Shown in pieces: positions 1-11,493 of a DNA stretch of 64,000 bases. Below the pieces are notes generated by a model. The model did not search any database, was not told the origin of the DNA, and saw only the letters and a program-made list of their open reading frames with translations. Every line of letters begins with the position of its first letter. Position 1 is the first letter of the stretch. Source of the stretch: Phymatolithon calcareum (Eukaryota > Rhodophyta > Florideophyceae > Hapalidiales). Where the stretch lies: assembly GCA_977006965.1 (NCBI GenBank), contig OZ345361.1:2852001-2916000 (forward strand), in the 5' to 3' direction. The position numbers and the translations under genes were made by a program.

Positions 1-39
1 ACACACTCTCTTCTTCTCGAGAGACTCGAGGAATGCTTC

Positions 40-699
40 TTAGCACTCTGGTCTCATTATCCATTGCTCAATCGGGTGATCTAGAATTCCCGCACTCATG
101 ACTTTCATGAGTTGCTTTGGAATCATTACCTTAGTCATGCAGGAGGCCAAGTTGCATTCACTCCTCATGAGCCCGAAGTCGGCTATTTAGTGACGCTCGT
201 ATGCCTGCCTGCACGTTGCAATATCAATCATGAGTCTTCCTTCAGCGGTACTGACAATAATATCAAAAAGAGACTTATTTTCTGTGAGTATCTGGATGGG
301 GATCGTCTGTTTGAATAGCGGTTCCAGGTCGTGCTTAAGCCTCATGGCGAAGTCAAAACAGTCAGCCAATACGTGGCAATCAGATTCGAGATCAGACATT
401 GTAATTCTCATGCACTTGTTCGAACGAAAAGCAATCACAGAACAATTGTTCTTCTTGTCGCAAAAGATAATCACAATCCCCAGTTGTGAAGATGGGTCCT
501 TATTGTTTGCATAAAGAACATCAGAAAAAGCTCTTATATGTAGTGAACTTATATCCAGCTGTGGATAGACGATTGACAACTGGTACTTCTTCAAATGTCG
601 GGTTACTTTGTTCACTTGTTTTGCGTCATGCACAGGATCGAAAAGCTTCTCTGTAGCCTGTGAAGCCTGAGCAACATCACAGCACACAGCAGCAATACA
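40..699 (-). pseudogene. Copia RNase H / polyprotein C-terminus (broken)
   Basis: The minus-strand frame at 187-699 reads a Copia RNase H: a segment with KQVNKVTRHLKK, then LDISSLHIRAFSDV (first catalytic Asp within the FSD motif) and SQLGIVIIFCDKKNNCS. After a frameshift near 190 the C-terminal tail continues to the stop at 40. Upstream of 700 the frame runs into the hAT-type insertion at 708-1518 and resumes beyond 1527. Family assignment rests on motif order and on adjacency to the RT fragment. Confidence 0.75.
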
Positions 700-707
700 A
701 TGAGTAG
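700..707. repeat. Left 8-bp target site duplication of hAT MITE
   Basis: ATGAGTAG, identical to the copy at 1519-1526. Removing the element and one copy rejoins the Copia RNase H sequence. Confidence 0.88.
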
Positions 708-1518
708 TAGGGGTCGCCCCGGACGGATTACGGTCCAATCCGTTTCCGCCAAGTCGGCCTATAGATATCCGTAATCCGCCCATCTCACAATATGAGTTCG
801 TAAAATCCGTCCGCGTGGATAATGCGAGACCGCACTCAGATCCGTGATCCGTAAAACATCCAGCAAAAAGCCAGCAGAACCAATCCACTAGCTATCCGTA
901 CAAATTTAAGTCAGTTTTCAGTCCGCTCACATTCCGCCTGGATTTCATTGAGCTGATCCGCTTCCAGACCGCCTCCCAATCAGGTCAACCACCAGATTAC
1001 ACGGGAGTTTTCCCCCATGGCTTTGACGTGACTGTGGCCAGTCCGTACGCCTCGCATGCGGTTGGCATCGCTGGCAAGGCGACCGGGATACTCACCGCGT
1101 ACCAAATCCCATGCGAGTACGAAGACGTTGCCATCTGCCCCATCGAGATTTAAACCATGGTTTATAAGTTTTAGGAGTACGCAGTACCACTATGATAGAC
1201 GCGGCGGCGGCGAGAGCTGAAGAATGGATCCGTAAACAATCCGCCAATAAATGTCCATCAATAGAATCCGTTCGAAATCCGTATTATTTTTAATATCGGA
1301 GGCGGCATCCGTCAAAATTATCCTCAAATTGAATCCGTTCCCGTAAAAAAGGTTCCGGTTTTCAAAAATTCGAAAAAATAATCCGGTCAAAGACCGGTTC
1401 CCCAAAATCCGTGAAACGTCCATATTTTTAGAATCCGTGAGATTTTGGTTCAGGCTCCGCCCGATTACACTCCCGGAACGGATTGGATCACGGATCAATC
1501 CGTACGGGGCGACCCCTA
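708..1518. mobile_element. Non-autonomous hAT-type element (MITE)
   Basis: 811 bp bounded by perfect 13-bp terminal inverted repeats TAGGGGTCGCCCC / GGGGCGACCCCTA. The match extends to about 22 bp with one mismatch. It is flanked by an identical 8-bp direct repeat ATGAGTAG at 700-707 and 1519-1526. An 8-bp duplication with ends of the TAGGG type is the hallmark of the hAT superfamily. The interior has no transposase frame but is filled with copies of TCCGT / ATCCG in both orientations, as expected of subterminal transposase-binding motifs. It sits inside the Copia RNase H, so it is younger than that element. Confidence 0.88.
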
Positions 1519-1526
1519 ATGAGTAG
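1519..1526. repeat. Right 8-bp target site duplication of hAT MITE
   Basis: ATGAGTAG, immediately after the right terminal inverted repeat; identical to 700-707. Confidence 0.88.
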
Positions 1527-1545
1527 TAAAAAGTAGCTGTGCTCC

Positions 1546-2566
1546 TTATGATCGATATTCCTCAAATATGCATTGGGTTGGCACAAGAGTCAATCGATAG
1601 ATAGATGTATTCATGTCAACTCTTATTTCTCGACGGTCCTCGCTTTGACTGAGCTCCATACCAGCAAATATTCCCTTTCTGAATTTTCGTGTAGTAGAGT
1701 TGAATTTCATTCCAGTGTTCTCAGTCCAGGTGCGGAATGCCTCATCACTAGTCCGTAGAAAATCCTCAACATATATAGCAGATAATCCCGTCAACCTTTC
1801 ACCAATATGCTTGACATATAAACTCAAATATCCATCCGTTGGTGTCATGGAATGCTCTTCTAGATGGTGCTACTTCAGAGTGTGATGGCACCTGTAACCA
1901 AAATCCGATAGTCCATACAATGGTTTCATGAGTTGAAACATCTCGTTAGGCTTCAATGCGAACTCCTTTGATGGATTCAGATAAATCTAGTGCATAACAT
2001 TTGTCGCGGATTGGATATAAGCTCGAGCTATATCTTCTGTTCAAACTTCGAATCCCATGTTAGAAGCAACTGCGAGGAGAAGGCAAGCTGAATCTTGCCG
2101 GACATTTGGGGAAGCGTGCACAATGCTGGACTTCTCCTTGTCGTGATGCCCTCTAATCACGAATCGAGCCTTGTATCGTTCTTCATTCGTGTTAGAGTCT
2201 TTTATTACGAGAAGGAATCTTCCTCCGAGGATATTGGCGCCATTGGGAACTTCTGCTTGAAGAGCAATTTTGAAGATACCTCGGTTCAAGAGTTCATCAA
2301 TGTCTTTTTGGACGGCTTCCACCATTTTAGGTGGCATTGCCCTTGGGTCTGCTTTTGCTTATATCTTCAGTAACGTATCAGTGTATAGAGTTTGGAGGAA
2401 TATAATCAACACGCCATGGACCCATTGATGATGTTACCGTCTCAATGATTTCATCAGCTTCACCTGTAGGACCCTTGTACGGCTTTATATGCGTAATTGA
2501 GTACAGTTGCAGGAATCCGGACTCCATTTCTACGGTCACCATTCTTTCGTTTTCGTGTACATCCAT
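1546..2566 (-). pseudogene. Copia reverse transcriptase (broken) and linker
   Basis: The 2378-2566 frame is the integrase-RT linker (SITHIKPYKGPTGEADEI). The 2041-2337 frame carries the start of the Copia RT domain: MVEAVQKDIDELLNRG, then ERYKARFVIRGHHDKEK, the classical K-A-R-x-V-x-x-G-x motif of RVT_2. The 1546-1848 frame has AIYVEDFLRTSD where an active RT reads YVDD, so the second catalytic Asp is Glu here. Gaps between the pieces contain stops and frameshifts. Confidence 0.75.
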
Positions 2567-2600
2567 TTATTTTGACCAGATTAGAGTAGCCCTTTTTGGC

Positions 2601-3534
2601 TCACTGATATACCGGCACCATATCACCGGCTTTGTAAACGATGTCAACCGCTTGTGGTACCTTGGCCTTTAACGCTCGTAACATAAGGAGCTTATTCATG
2701 ATTTGGAAAAATGTTTCCCGTGCAGTGTTGATAGCTTTATTTCGTTCAGACTGAACTCGAAGATCTCCCGTCATGCCTGCAAGAGCGAAAAGTGGCATTA
2801 TTCTAAAGACAAGCATTGAGGATACCACCCCTTCCGGACCGAGTGTGTCATTCATGGCTTTCATCGACATTTGAAGGATCAGATCTTTGCTTATATTTGG
2901 GCATTCGATTTCAACCTTTCGAAACTCCGTCTGAGTGGTGAATGTTATCGTTCGCACAAACGTATGCCATTGTAGTGCTGTACGCCAGAAAACTTGAGAA
3001 TAACTCGATTTTCATCCTCTAGTTGTTTCCAGTCGCCTGGTGTGAAAACGGAGCCTTGGTCACAGAAGAAAACGTCTGGTTGACCAGAATAGACGAGAAC
3101 CCAACAATTTATCAATGCATTCTAGACGTTTTGCACATCTCCACCCTCAAGAAATGCTGTAGCTCAGAAATGAGTTCCGGCATCCACGACATGTAGAGCT
3201 TTCCAGTCGCCGATTGCGAAGAGATCCATGGAAATCTCTCGATTGAACACGATTTTGTCAGAATTTGCAGATCCAACTTGGAAACGGATCTGCTTTCAGC
3301 AAATCTTCTCACATGGATCACACGTAGACTAAATTTGTCCAATGTTCCTTTCAGAAGCCGATCTGGGTCTATTCTCTTCAACAAGGCATATAGTTTTTGC
3401 TGCAAAGAGTGCTTGTAGTGCCTCTGGAGTTTTTCCAGATGTGCTTGAGTGTATCGAATTTTCGACAACCACCTCAACCATAAGTGTCCCCGTTCTCTCT
3501 CCATTGGTAGCATCCACTCCTTATTCAAAAGCAT
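2601..3534 (-). pseudogene. Copia integrase region (broken)
   Basis: Two minus-strand frames, 2601-2957 and 3112-3534 (with an overlapping alternative frame 3329-3517), sit between gag and RT where Copia integrase belongs. The 2601-2957 piece resembles the integrase C-terminal region (RVQSERNKAINTARETFFQI, then KAGDMVPVYQ). I do not see an intact HHCC finger or D,D35E triad. The assignment is mainly positional. Confidence 0.5.
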
Positions 3535-4267
3535 ATAAATTCTTATGTCCGGAAGAAGATCATATTATCAAGTATATCCTGAACCATAAGAAGAGGAACG
3601 TCTGCATCAATAACATCGGTCGCGAGGCTTATTGAACCACATAGGGTTGGTAAAGTCATCTTGAAAGTTCCTAACAATGGATAAATGACGTTGACAAATT
3701 TGAAGTCATGAAATGACTTGTTGAGAGAAATCTTATGCCCAGTTTGCTTTTCGTACGCAAGTGCTTGTCGTTTTCCAATACAAGATTATTAAGCTCAATT
3801 ATCGATTACAGATCCTTGAAATACACCAATGCTTTGCTGACAGGTTTTGTTCCGCTTTCAACATATGTTTTTCATGGGAATGTCGGAGACAAAACATGAA
3901 CTTAGTTTCTGAAAACCAGGCTTTGATTCGACATAAGTTGCGGAATGTTGGATGTTCTTGATATTTTCACTAGTGTTCGTTTTAGGATAGCTTGCTCCTG
4001 CGAAAGTGACGAAATTAATTTCGGTTGTTAATGACCCAGTTATTGCATGCGCCATTCTTTCGAAGAAGTTATTAGAAAACAGGTCTTCATCCGTTTAAGA
4101 CTTCATGATCTCATCTGTGGTTGTGTGCATATGAAAATTCACTGGAATAGTGTGTGATTCGTCACATCCAGTTTCTTAACTTAATGGAGTCGTAGTTGCA
4201 TCATTCAGAGAAATAATGAGACACTCGAGAATATGAGCATATGATGCTCCTTGTTGCAACTGTCTTC

Positions 4268-5035
4268 TTACGCCGGACAAAGCCATACCTCCAGTCTTAC
4301 GCCTTTTATCCCAGCTCTACATTCCCTGCGGAACTTCAGATGTCTTGTAGACTGACAAACGTCGCATTTCAACACTTTTCCGTTTGTAAATCCATTTTGG
4401 GGCTTATTGTCACCGCAATTCGCATGGCGACGACGTGTATTGCGAACAAATATTCGATCACAGTAGTTCATGTCAAAAACGTCATTCAACCGGCTGAGTA
4501 TTGTATCGTTAGCTTGATCAGTTCGGAGTTGGTAGACCTCGTATAGAGCATGGTTAATTGTAGAATTGTAGCTGGGCCTCTTCGATGCGGATATTGTGCG
4601 CAAATGGCTATCATGAATTTGTGGAGCAGTCTGAATGCTCTGAGACAGCGAGTCTAATAAAGAGTTTGCATCCTTCAATGAATCTAACTGAGCAAATTTT
4701 GTGAAATCAACACCTTGAACAGATTTTCGAAGAATTTCCATCATCTGCACATCAGTTCGCTCATTGGGAGTATGATTGTTCGCCAATTTTAAATCGAGTT
4801 CACAGTCCGAGTGACTGCTCTACTATGTCTCGCTTCTTTTGAGCCTTCGTCTGGTACTAGAAGTTCAGAAATGAGCGAAATTGAGCGAAGTGGGACCCTC
4901 GTTGATAGCAAAATTGCACGTCTTCCCCATCATGTCCAAAAATCCTTCCCAGGTTTCACTTTGTTCATCCGTGTACCTCGACCAAAACAGTTCAGCACCA
5001 GGCCCAAATGTCCATTGTACGAGTTCTAGCAGAAC
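4268..5035 (-). pseudogene. Copia gag-like region (broken)
   Basis: The minus strand of 4858-5030 reads a gag-like stretch (ELVQWTFGPGAELFWSRYTD, then ETWEGFLDMMGK) ending in a stop. The frame at 4268-4786 continues with NNHTPNERTDVQMMEILRKS and ends near a zinc-knuckle-like CDVCQSTRHLKFRREC. The position upstream of integrase fits gag-nucleocapsid. Similarity is by pattern only. Confidence 0.5.
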
Positions 5036-5059
5036 ATCTGATTTAGCAACGTCATGAAT

Positions 5060-6400
5060 GACGGTAAATGATGTCTTTGCGAGTCTCGTTTGGAATTCGA
5101 GACGAACGGTGAGGTTGAGATGAGAGCGATCCCCAGAGCGATGCTTTCGCTCCTAGATCGAGAGACTAATGTAGGACAACGAAGATTCGAGCCCGAGGAG
5201 GGGTAGCGAAACAAACCCTAAGGAGGAGGGAAAATGAGGTGGTAGAACAAATGACTTGTAAGTGTGGGCTCTCGATGCTGCAGTGCTGCCTTGCGTGCAA
5301 GCGTCCCTCTGTGGGAGCTGTCAGCCCTGCTGGATGGGGATCACAGCGGGGGAATATGAAGACCTTAGAGAGGTGGGCGCTTTGAGGGCGCCAAGCGATG
5401 AAGGGTGAAGTACGCGGGCCCGATCCGGGGGAACACTCCCTTATCGAAGTCGAAGCGTTAACCCGGGGACAAGGGACACTGGTTATTCTACCTGAAAGGG
5501 TCGTCCCGATGTGGGGAGAGTCCAAGGAAAGATCAATATGGCCTAACTTGCTTTGATTCATCTTGGTGCGTCCCGCGAGGGTTGTATCCCCACAGACGGC
5601 ACTGTAATGCCGAAAAATGTGTCACAGTTGCTACACATGTCATATCGTTGTCCTAAACTATGCGTGAAATTTGTAGCATAGCGGATTCCCGGTTGGACCC
5701 GCTATACCTGCGCAACGGGATTGCAGCCCCGAAGCGCGATTTGTGGGGCAGAGTGTATATAACGCGAGGGTTTGACTGTATGTGTAGCGAGAGATGAGAG
5801 GCGTGGAACGCCAGGTGGAATGGGTGTCACTCACCGGGCGAAGACCGAACAGGTCGGCAGGGCGCCTCAGCCAGTGACGTGGGCAAAGTCGGAGTTAGCA
5901 CTCCTTGCCGCGAAGTGCCCGGCTCAAGTGAAGGACCTAGAAGGTCATTGGCCGCTGGAGTCGCACAGTGGTCCCGAAGACCTTCTCTGCGAAGCCAAGC
6001 TAAGCCGAAAGTTCCTTGGTGTTTATCATAGCTTGCGGGCGACAGGCTTAAGTACTCGCTGCTCCGCTGACAATGTCAGACGAAAAGCGACTACTCAAAA
6101 GCTAAGTCCAGATTAATCTACGAGGTGTGATACACAAATTACTACGATGGTCCCTAATGGCCGAAAAATCCCATAGGTGGCGAAAATTCACTCTTCTACA
6201 AAATTCTAACCTATCAAATTGGCTAAACCAAAACATGGCACGGTTATGATCCCTGTCCGCAAGCGTCCAGAGAAGCTCGTGGTTAGCGACCCAAGGTCTG
6301 CGGCGCCCAGGTGCAAGGTCAGTCCCTTGCACCACACAGCCAGCTACGAACATTCTATCCGCCAATTTTGTCTTGCCTTGCTGTTCTGAGCGAGCAGTTT
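5060..6400. other. No recognisable gene; possible LTR/leader with TATA-like site
   Basis: This GC-rich stretch has only short frames of unnatural composition. A TATA-like TATATAA at 5756-5762 on the plus strand sits in front of a G-rich segment and could belong to an LTR promoter. I could not identify paired LTR ends, a primer-binding site or any RNA gene. Confidence 0.3.
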
Positions 6401-7047
6401 TTAAAAATTCTTGATTTGCATCCTGTCATTCTTTCTGTGGTCCTGTGACAGAAGTCTTCAAGTTCTAGATAAGTTATACTTGTTCCTGCTGCTGCTGTTG
6501 TATATGTTCCATTTAGTTTCAACATTTCCTAATATTACGGCTATTCTCTTCTCGTGCCCTTGATGCGTTACTCGAACCGTTATCGAGTCTGTCGTCCTAG
6601 TTAACATCCAATAGACGAAATTATTACTGAGGATACAAAGTCAGCATGGTTCTTGGATAATAAAATATTTAAACCAACAGTAATATTTATTTAATTTATT
6701 TTGATTGCGATCAAACAATGGTCGATTTGATATCAACTAATTCTCACTAATATTTACGATCGATCCTTTATACTTTAGCAATGGGGTAATTGCAATAATA
6801 ATTATATTTGGAATTTTTGATACGTTGGTAAACTTCTTGATGTTGGTTGTTTGATATTCAAGATTCAGAATTCGTTCGAAAGCAATTTTTCATTTTTGTG
6901 CTCTTCGCTGAATTTATGGGTATTAAAAACGCACCTCATTGTTATACCAAGTATGACACAAGTCATTCTTAACCCCTGTAAGACCTACCCTAAGTCTCCC
7001 GTGGGACCTCTACCTGAGTTGTCTGTCGGGAGCCGGAGGCGCGCCGA

Positions 7048-7345
7048 CCATTCATTCCCCCACCGGTACTTTGCGGTGCGCTTCCGCCGTCGGCACGTCC
7101 TTCGCTACCTTCTCCGCATCGTCTCGCGATTTACGAGTGAGCACTTGATTGCTTGTCCGAAACCCTTCTCTTGTATATGAGCCGTGATATGCGGTCACCA
7201 TTCATTCGCCCAGAGCTACTTTTCAGTACGCTTCCGCCGTCGGCACGTCCTTTGTTACCTTCTCCGCATCGTCTCGCGGTTTATGAGTGAGCACTTGATC
7301 GCTTGTCCGAAACCCTTCTCTTTTATATGAGCCGTGATATGATTT
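7048..7345. repeat. 149-bp tandem duplication
   Basis: Two head-to-tail copies, 7048-7196 and 7197-7345. Both begin ACCATTCATTC and share TTCCGCCGTCGGCACGTCC, TCTCCGCATCGTCTCGCG and GCTTGTCCGAAACCCTTCTC. Divergence is roughly 10-15 percent, so the duplication is not recent. No coding role is visible. Confidence 0.85.
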
Positions 7346-8125
7346 TCTGTAATACTATAATCGGTAAAGAATTTGGTTGGTCTTTTCCGATATCCAGAAA
7401 CATTACGGGATGTACAACCAATGATCTTGTTCTTGCTAATTGCCTTTATTTTCGGGACCCTTTCGAGACCATTAAATTTCCTCGATTTTTACACGTTCAA
7501 TTATATTTCGATGATTCTCGGTAACCTCCGTATTTTTGGATATTTGTTTTGACAGGGTGGTGTCTACAAGACCTTCGCTTTGGAGTCTAATAGGGACTTC
7601 TTATGGACGGCTTTGTCCCGTTGGTCTGGAGAGGTGTCTGATGGGACCTTGGAGCATATTTCGGACTTTTCGGAAGTTTTTTAAATTGTTTTCGGATTTG
7701 TTCACTGCAATCCAAATTTTTCAGAAATTTTCATAACATCTGATTGGTTAATAACCATGTTGTCCGGTGCTATCAATTGTAACGACTTTTTCATTATGAT
7801 TTAGTCGTTATGATATTTTTGAATTTATATGGAATGTTGAAATGGATTTTTCTTTTTAATTTTAGTTTTCTTTTCGAAGTCGAGGGGTACTAGACTTAAT
7901 GTCATTTAGATACTCTTCAACTTTACTTCAAGTTGTTTGCTCTGTTTCAGTCTTGCCTTCTCAATCAAAGTGCGACGTTGGTTCGTCTTATATAGATGTC
8001 GGTCGCATCTTGCATTCCATACTAAACGTAATTTGTTTCATAAAAAAAGCCCTATTTAGATTCCACTTCATGATTCTATGTTCCCGGTTTATGGAATCTA
8101 GTTTCGACCAATGAAACTACTTAAC

Positions 8126-8166
8126 GCTGGACGACCTCTGTCTTCAGGAGACAGGGGTCATCCAGC
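8126..8166. repeat. 18-bp-stem hairpin
   Basis: GCTGGACGACCTCTGTCT, loop TCA, then GGAGACAGGGGTCATCCAGC. The arms pair with about two mismatches. It is isolated in AT-rich DNA with no neighbouring gene, so no role can be assigned. Confidence 0.6.
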
Positions 8167-9174
8167 ACTTATTTATAGGTCTGACACTTTCAAGTTAAAC
8201 AACTCTGCTTGTTTCCCCATTAAAACTGGTCAGCAAAACTGGACAGCTCAAACGGTCTTCTTTTAAATCGCCACACTTCGAGGAAACTGAACTATTCAAG
8301 TTTCAGTACAATGATTGCCGATGTCTCACGCGCAACGTAGCTTCCATGTGAATATTTGACCTGTTATTGACGGTCTTGTGCCGCATTCAGTCTCATGTGC
8401 TGTTGAAGATGTTTCGTCCCTTCAAGAAGGAATGGAGCTCAAAATGATGATCCGACTTCCTGTCATTCTGTTTCCCTAAGCCCTGTACTTCTGTTAGCAT
8501 ATGGGAGGTGATAAATTAATAGGTGACAGACGAGGAAGCAGAAAATGCGGATTCACTAAGGAGCAGTGGTTTTGGTCTGTGTCGACTTCCTGCGCGTACT
8601 TAGGCAGCATTTCCGCGCCTTTAACAAAACATTAGAAGTATGCTCACAGAAGTCCATTACATCTCGACACAGCTACGAGGCGGACTTCGTTAAGGAAGGT
8701 GATGTGAACTTGCGTGAACTCAAGCACACTTGAAAGCGAAGATTAATATGCACAAAATGGGGAAATATTGCTCTTCAGTCCACTTTGATAAGTCCAAGAT
8801 TATGAGAATGAAACAAGGTGAACAGTGCTTTCAAGTGAAAGAAATCTACGCTTCAGATTGAGTAAAGTATCAAAGCTGAATCGTAGAATATTCGCCGGAA
8901 AGAAGAAGTCATTGCTGTAGAGGATTTTTTCAAGAGTGCACAGGAAATGTGGCGTCCACTTAGCCTGCGACGACGGAGTCGAGCATGCTCACTGAACGAC
9001 CCCGACGGCCTCGAAATATTGCATTATCGTGTGCAACGAAGATGGTGACACACTGGACATGTGTCGTACCTTCCCATTCCAGGTCAACGGAGCTGGAATT
9101 CTGATTTTGCGGCGCGAAGAAACTGCTATGGAAGAATCGCTGACAGCTGGAGCTGTTGGCTCTTCATTTGACGC

Positions 9175-9306
9175 GTGGGGGTTGTGCACCGGCTGCGAGG
9201 GATGACATGAGCCCGAGGGCATGATATTCAACCGAGGCGCAGCCGAGGTCCGAATATCATGGCCTGAGGGCGATTGTCATCCCGAGAGTACGGTGCACAA
9301 CACGCT
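9175..9306. repeat. Repeat R, left copy (self-complementary)
   Basis: Nearly identical to 12173-12304. The core 9181-9301 is an imperfect palindrome. The left arm starts GTTGTGCACC and ends CATGATATTC. The right arm starts GAATATCATG and ends GGTGCACAAC, with a short GC-rich loop between. It abuts a U motif, as does the right copy. Confidence 0.85.
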
Positions 9307-9353
9307 TGTCAACCGGCTGAGGGGGTAGACATCGGCTTCCTCTTGCAACTGAT

Positions 9354-9437
9354 TCATGTGCCTATCATTTAAGAGATTTCGATGGCGACGCAATCTACAT
9401 ATTTGGCACTTCAACTGGCAGAAACTGATTTGTTACG
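9354..9437 (+). pseudogene. Fragment of PiggyBac-like transposase 3' region
   Basis: The stretch starting near 9381 (reading MATQSTYLALQLAETDLL) closely matches the second PiggyBac-like copy near 44310 (reading MAPQSTYVALQQVETVLI). At DNA level TGGCACTTCA and GCAGAAACTG / GTAGAAACTG are shared. It lies between two U motifs of the recombinase element and is a tiny captured or older remnant. Confidence 0.5.
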
Positions 9438-9595
9438 CTTGTCAACCGGCTGAGGGGGTAGACATCGGCTTCCTCTTGCAACTGATTGTCTCTGTGTCGT
9501 AACTCCTCACGTAATGCCGTACACTTCTGAGGGGCCATAACTCTTCACATCAGTTGCAAGAGATAGCAGATGTCTGCCCCCTCAGCCGGTTGACA
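9438..9595. repeat. U-U inverted pair upstream of recombinase gene
   Basis: A forward U motif (9438-9485) and an inverted, slightly degenerate U motif (9553-9595) enclose about 65 bp. This is a small inverted-repeat unit about 90 bp before the recombinase ATG. It could be a deletion derivative of the same element or part of its control region. Confidence 0.75.
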
Positions 9596-9684
9596 ACTCC
9601 TCACATCCGCACAGCGCTGCGGCATTACTCCCTCGGAGCCAAATTATGTAGTTGACAAACCAGAACAGTGTCTACCTTGACGCT

Positions 9685-11493
9685 ATGGAGAAAACAACCC
9701 ACGATCCTTCAGCGACCGGAGCTCTCCTAGACCAGATTATTGACTCCGAATTGTCGGACATTGAAGCGGAGAATGGTTCCTTCCGCCCGTCAGCGTCCAC
9801 CTTCGCGCCTCCTAAGCCACAAGTGCCTACGATCCCGCTGCTCCCGCGTACACGAACCCCTCAAAGCTCACTGGCGGCAGGGCCGGGGCACGCGGCACTC
9901 GTAGCTCCAATCTCGCCGTCAAATCCAGGGAATGCTTCCGCCCCGCACCCAGCGCTGACGGCAAATCCGGTCCCAGACTTTGCGCCACCTGCATTCGCAC
10001 CGTCCGCAGAAGTCCCAGAGACACGTACGCTGAACATCACACTAGAACCGCCTATGCACCACACAAAAGAGACGGAGCGATTCTTGGGTGTTCGTGTTCG
10101 CGACAACACAGAAAAGAGCAGCGCGTACTCCATGCGCGCCCTCGCGCGCTTTTTGTGCCGGAACGGAGAAGAGTCTAGTTTGGAGCGCAAGTTTGAGATG
10201 GCGCGACTGATTCTGTTCTTTCATGGGTTTAAAACATTCTTACCCCAGGGATGGACCAACTGGACGGAGGACCAGCTAAGAAGAGTGCGCTATCACCTGA
10301 TCGAGTTTGTAGTGAATTATAGAAGCGATAAGACAGACAAGGAAGTGAAACCGTCGACGATGAAGGGGTACGTTCTCGGCATCCAACGATATTTTGCGGA
10401 CAAGTGGGGTTACAATCTGAAGCTGCTAAGTGGTCCGATTTTCAATTGCCCGAGCCTGGGTCTTGTAGCTGTGATCGACAACAAGCTTTCCGATCAGCAA
10501 GCCCGAGGGGCCTTCACAGAGAGCCATAATATTTTGTCACACGAAGATCTTGTGCTACTTTACTCGTCGTCTGCTCTTTCCCGAGAAACCCCAATCGGCT
10601 TCCTCAACAGGCTCGTTTTCGACGTTGCGCTGGTCACCGCAATGCGCCCAACCTCCCTCGCCCTTCTCCTCACACGGCAGTTTACCAAGGAGAAGATCCG
10701 TGGTGAATGGGTTTATCGCATTTCTGCAGTTATCGGAAGCAGAGCAGGGGCATCTAAGACTAATCGGGGCGGTATGCGCGCTGTGCGCGACAAACCCACG
10801 CAAATTTTAGTTTGGAACCGCACAGCGCTGGGTGGTATCTTAAACTTGTACCAAGACATCGATGATTACCTGAGTGTGCGTCGTGCGATCGTTTGTGGCA
10901 GTGATCGGTTTTTTCTTGGTGTAAACTCGCGTGCTACAAAGTTTTCAAAATTCTTTAAGAAGCAGCATCTTGGGAAGAACTCATTTGGAAGGATTGTCGG
11001 CAATGTTTGCAATGAAGTTGGGATCAAAGGATCCGGTGCGAAGGGGGGAATGGTCACACACGGAATCCGCGCAACTGTAACATCTCTACTCCTTGCATCG
11101 GGACACGCTGACTCGTCAGTGAGCATGCGAACGGGGCACCGTGATCCTCGCAGCCTTCAGAACTATCAAAATTTAGATGGAGAGGAGGGACAGCAGCAGC
11201 AGCGAGACATATTCCTGGAAGAACCACCTTGCCAGCTACCACGGAATCTGAAGAAGGCTAAACATGAGGCGATTGGTGCTGAGACGCACAAAGAGAGTCT
11301 CCGCTTGCGCACTTCCCTGGCTCCTACTCCATCGATTCATGGTACTCCGGAAAACCTTGAGGCGGCGCGCCATATGTCTACAACTGGAAGCTCTTCTCAT
11401 TCTTTTCTCTCCACCTTGCGCGACGTTTCCGGAAGCACTATTAGTGTTGTCATTAATAACCATCCAATTAAGAACCCTGACACTTGCATATGA
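9685..11493 (+). CDS. Tyrosine recombinase (Crypton-like)
   Basis: This 602-residue intact frame is read from the first in-frame ATG; the frame is open a little upstream only with TTG. The N-terminal 130 residues are Pro/Ala-rich and probably disordered. A helical SAM-like core-binding region follows (about 160-265, including a PSTMKGYVLGIQRYF segment). The C-terminal catalytic domain has the tyrosine-recombinase set: Arg321 (TAMRPTSL), His459-x-x-Arg462 (THGIRATV), His485 (RTGHRD) and the nucleophile Tyr494 (LQNYQ). Such enzymes cut and rejoin DNA through a 3'-phosphotyrosine. A stand-alone recombinase without RT is typical of Cryptons (DIRS and Ngaro also encode RT). No stops or frameshifts are seen, so it may still be functional or only recently silenced. 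Confidence 0.88.
   Translation: MEKTTHDPSATGALLDQIIDSELSDIEAENGSFRPSASTFAPPKPQVPTIPLLPRTRTPQSSLAAGPGHAALVAPISPSNPGNASAPHPALTANPVPDFAPPAFAPSAEVPETRTLNITLEPPMHHTKETERFLGVRVRDNTEKSSAYSMRALARFLCRNGEESSLERKFEMARLILFFHGFKTFLPQGWTNWTEDQLRRVRYHLIEFVVNYRSDKTDKEVKPSTMKGYVLGIQRYFADKWGYNLKLLSGPIFNCPSLGLVAVIDNKLSDQQARGAFTESHNILSHEDLVLLYSSSALSRETPIGFLNRLVFDVALVTAMRPTSLALLLTRQFTKEKIRGEWVYRISAVIGSRAGASKTNRGGMRAVRDKPTQILVWNRTALGGILNLYQDIDDYLSVRRAIVCGSDRFFLGVNSRATKFSKFFKKQHLGKNSFGRIVGNVCNEVGIKGSGAKGGMVTHGIRATVTSLLLASGHADSSVSMRTGHRDPRSLQNYQNLDGEEGQQQQRDIFLEEPPCQLPRNLKKAKHEAIGAETHKESLRLRTSLAPTPSIHGTPENLEAARHMSTTGSSSHSFLSTLRDVSGSTISVVINNHPIKNPDTCI

Larger units (their letters stand above)
40..5035 (-). mobile_element. 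Degenerate Ty1/Copia-like LTR retrotransposon body
   Basis: Reading the minus strand, gag, integrase, integrase-RT linker, reverse transcriptase and RNase H pieces appear in the Pseudoviridae (Ty1/Copia) order, each broken by frameshifts and stops. The polyprotein ends at a stop at 40-42. Its last segment has the LADGMTKV-type motif with a Cys where Gly-Met would be expected, followed by LDHPIEQWIM, as at the C-terminus of Copia RNase H. The downstream LTR must lie left of the window, and I could not define the upstream LTR beyond 5.1 kb. A hAT-type element interrupts the RNase H. It is certainly inactive. Confidence 0.85.
6400..9170. other. AT-rich gene-free stretch
   Basis: No frame longer than about 75 codons with plausible protein composition was found on either strand. 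Apart from the 149-bp tandem duplication (7048-7345) and the hairpin at 8126-8166, I see nothing recognisable. Confidence 0.4.
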
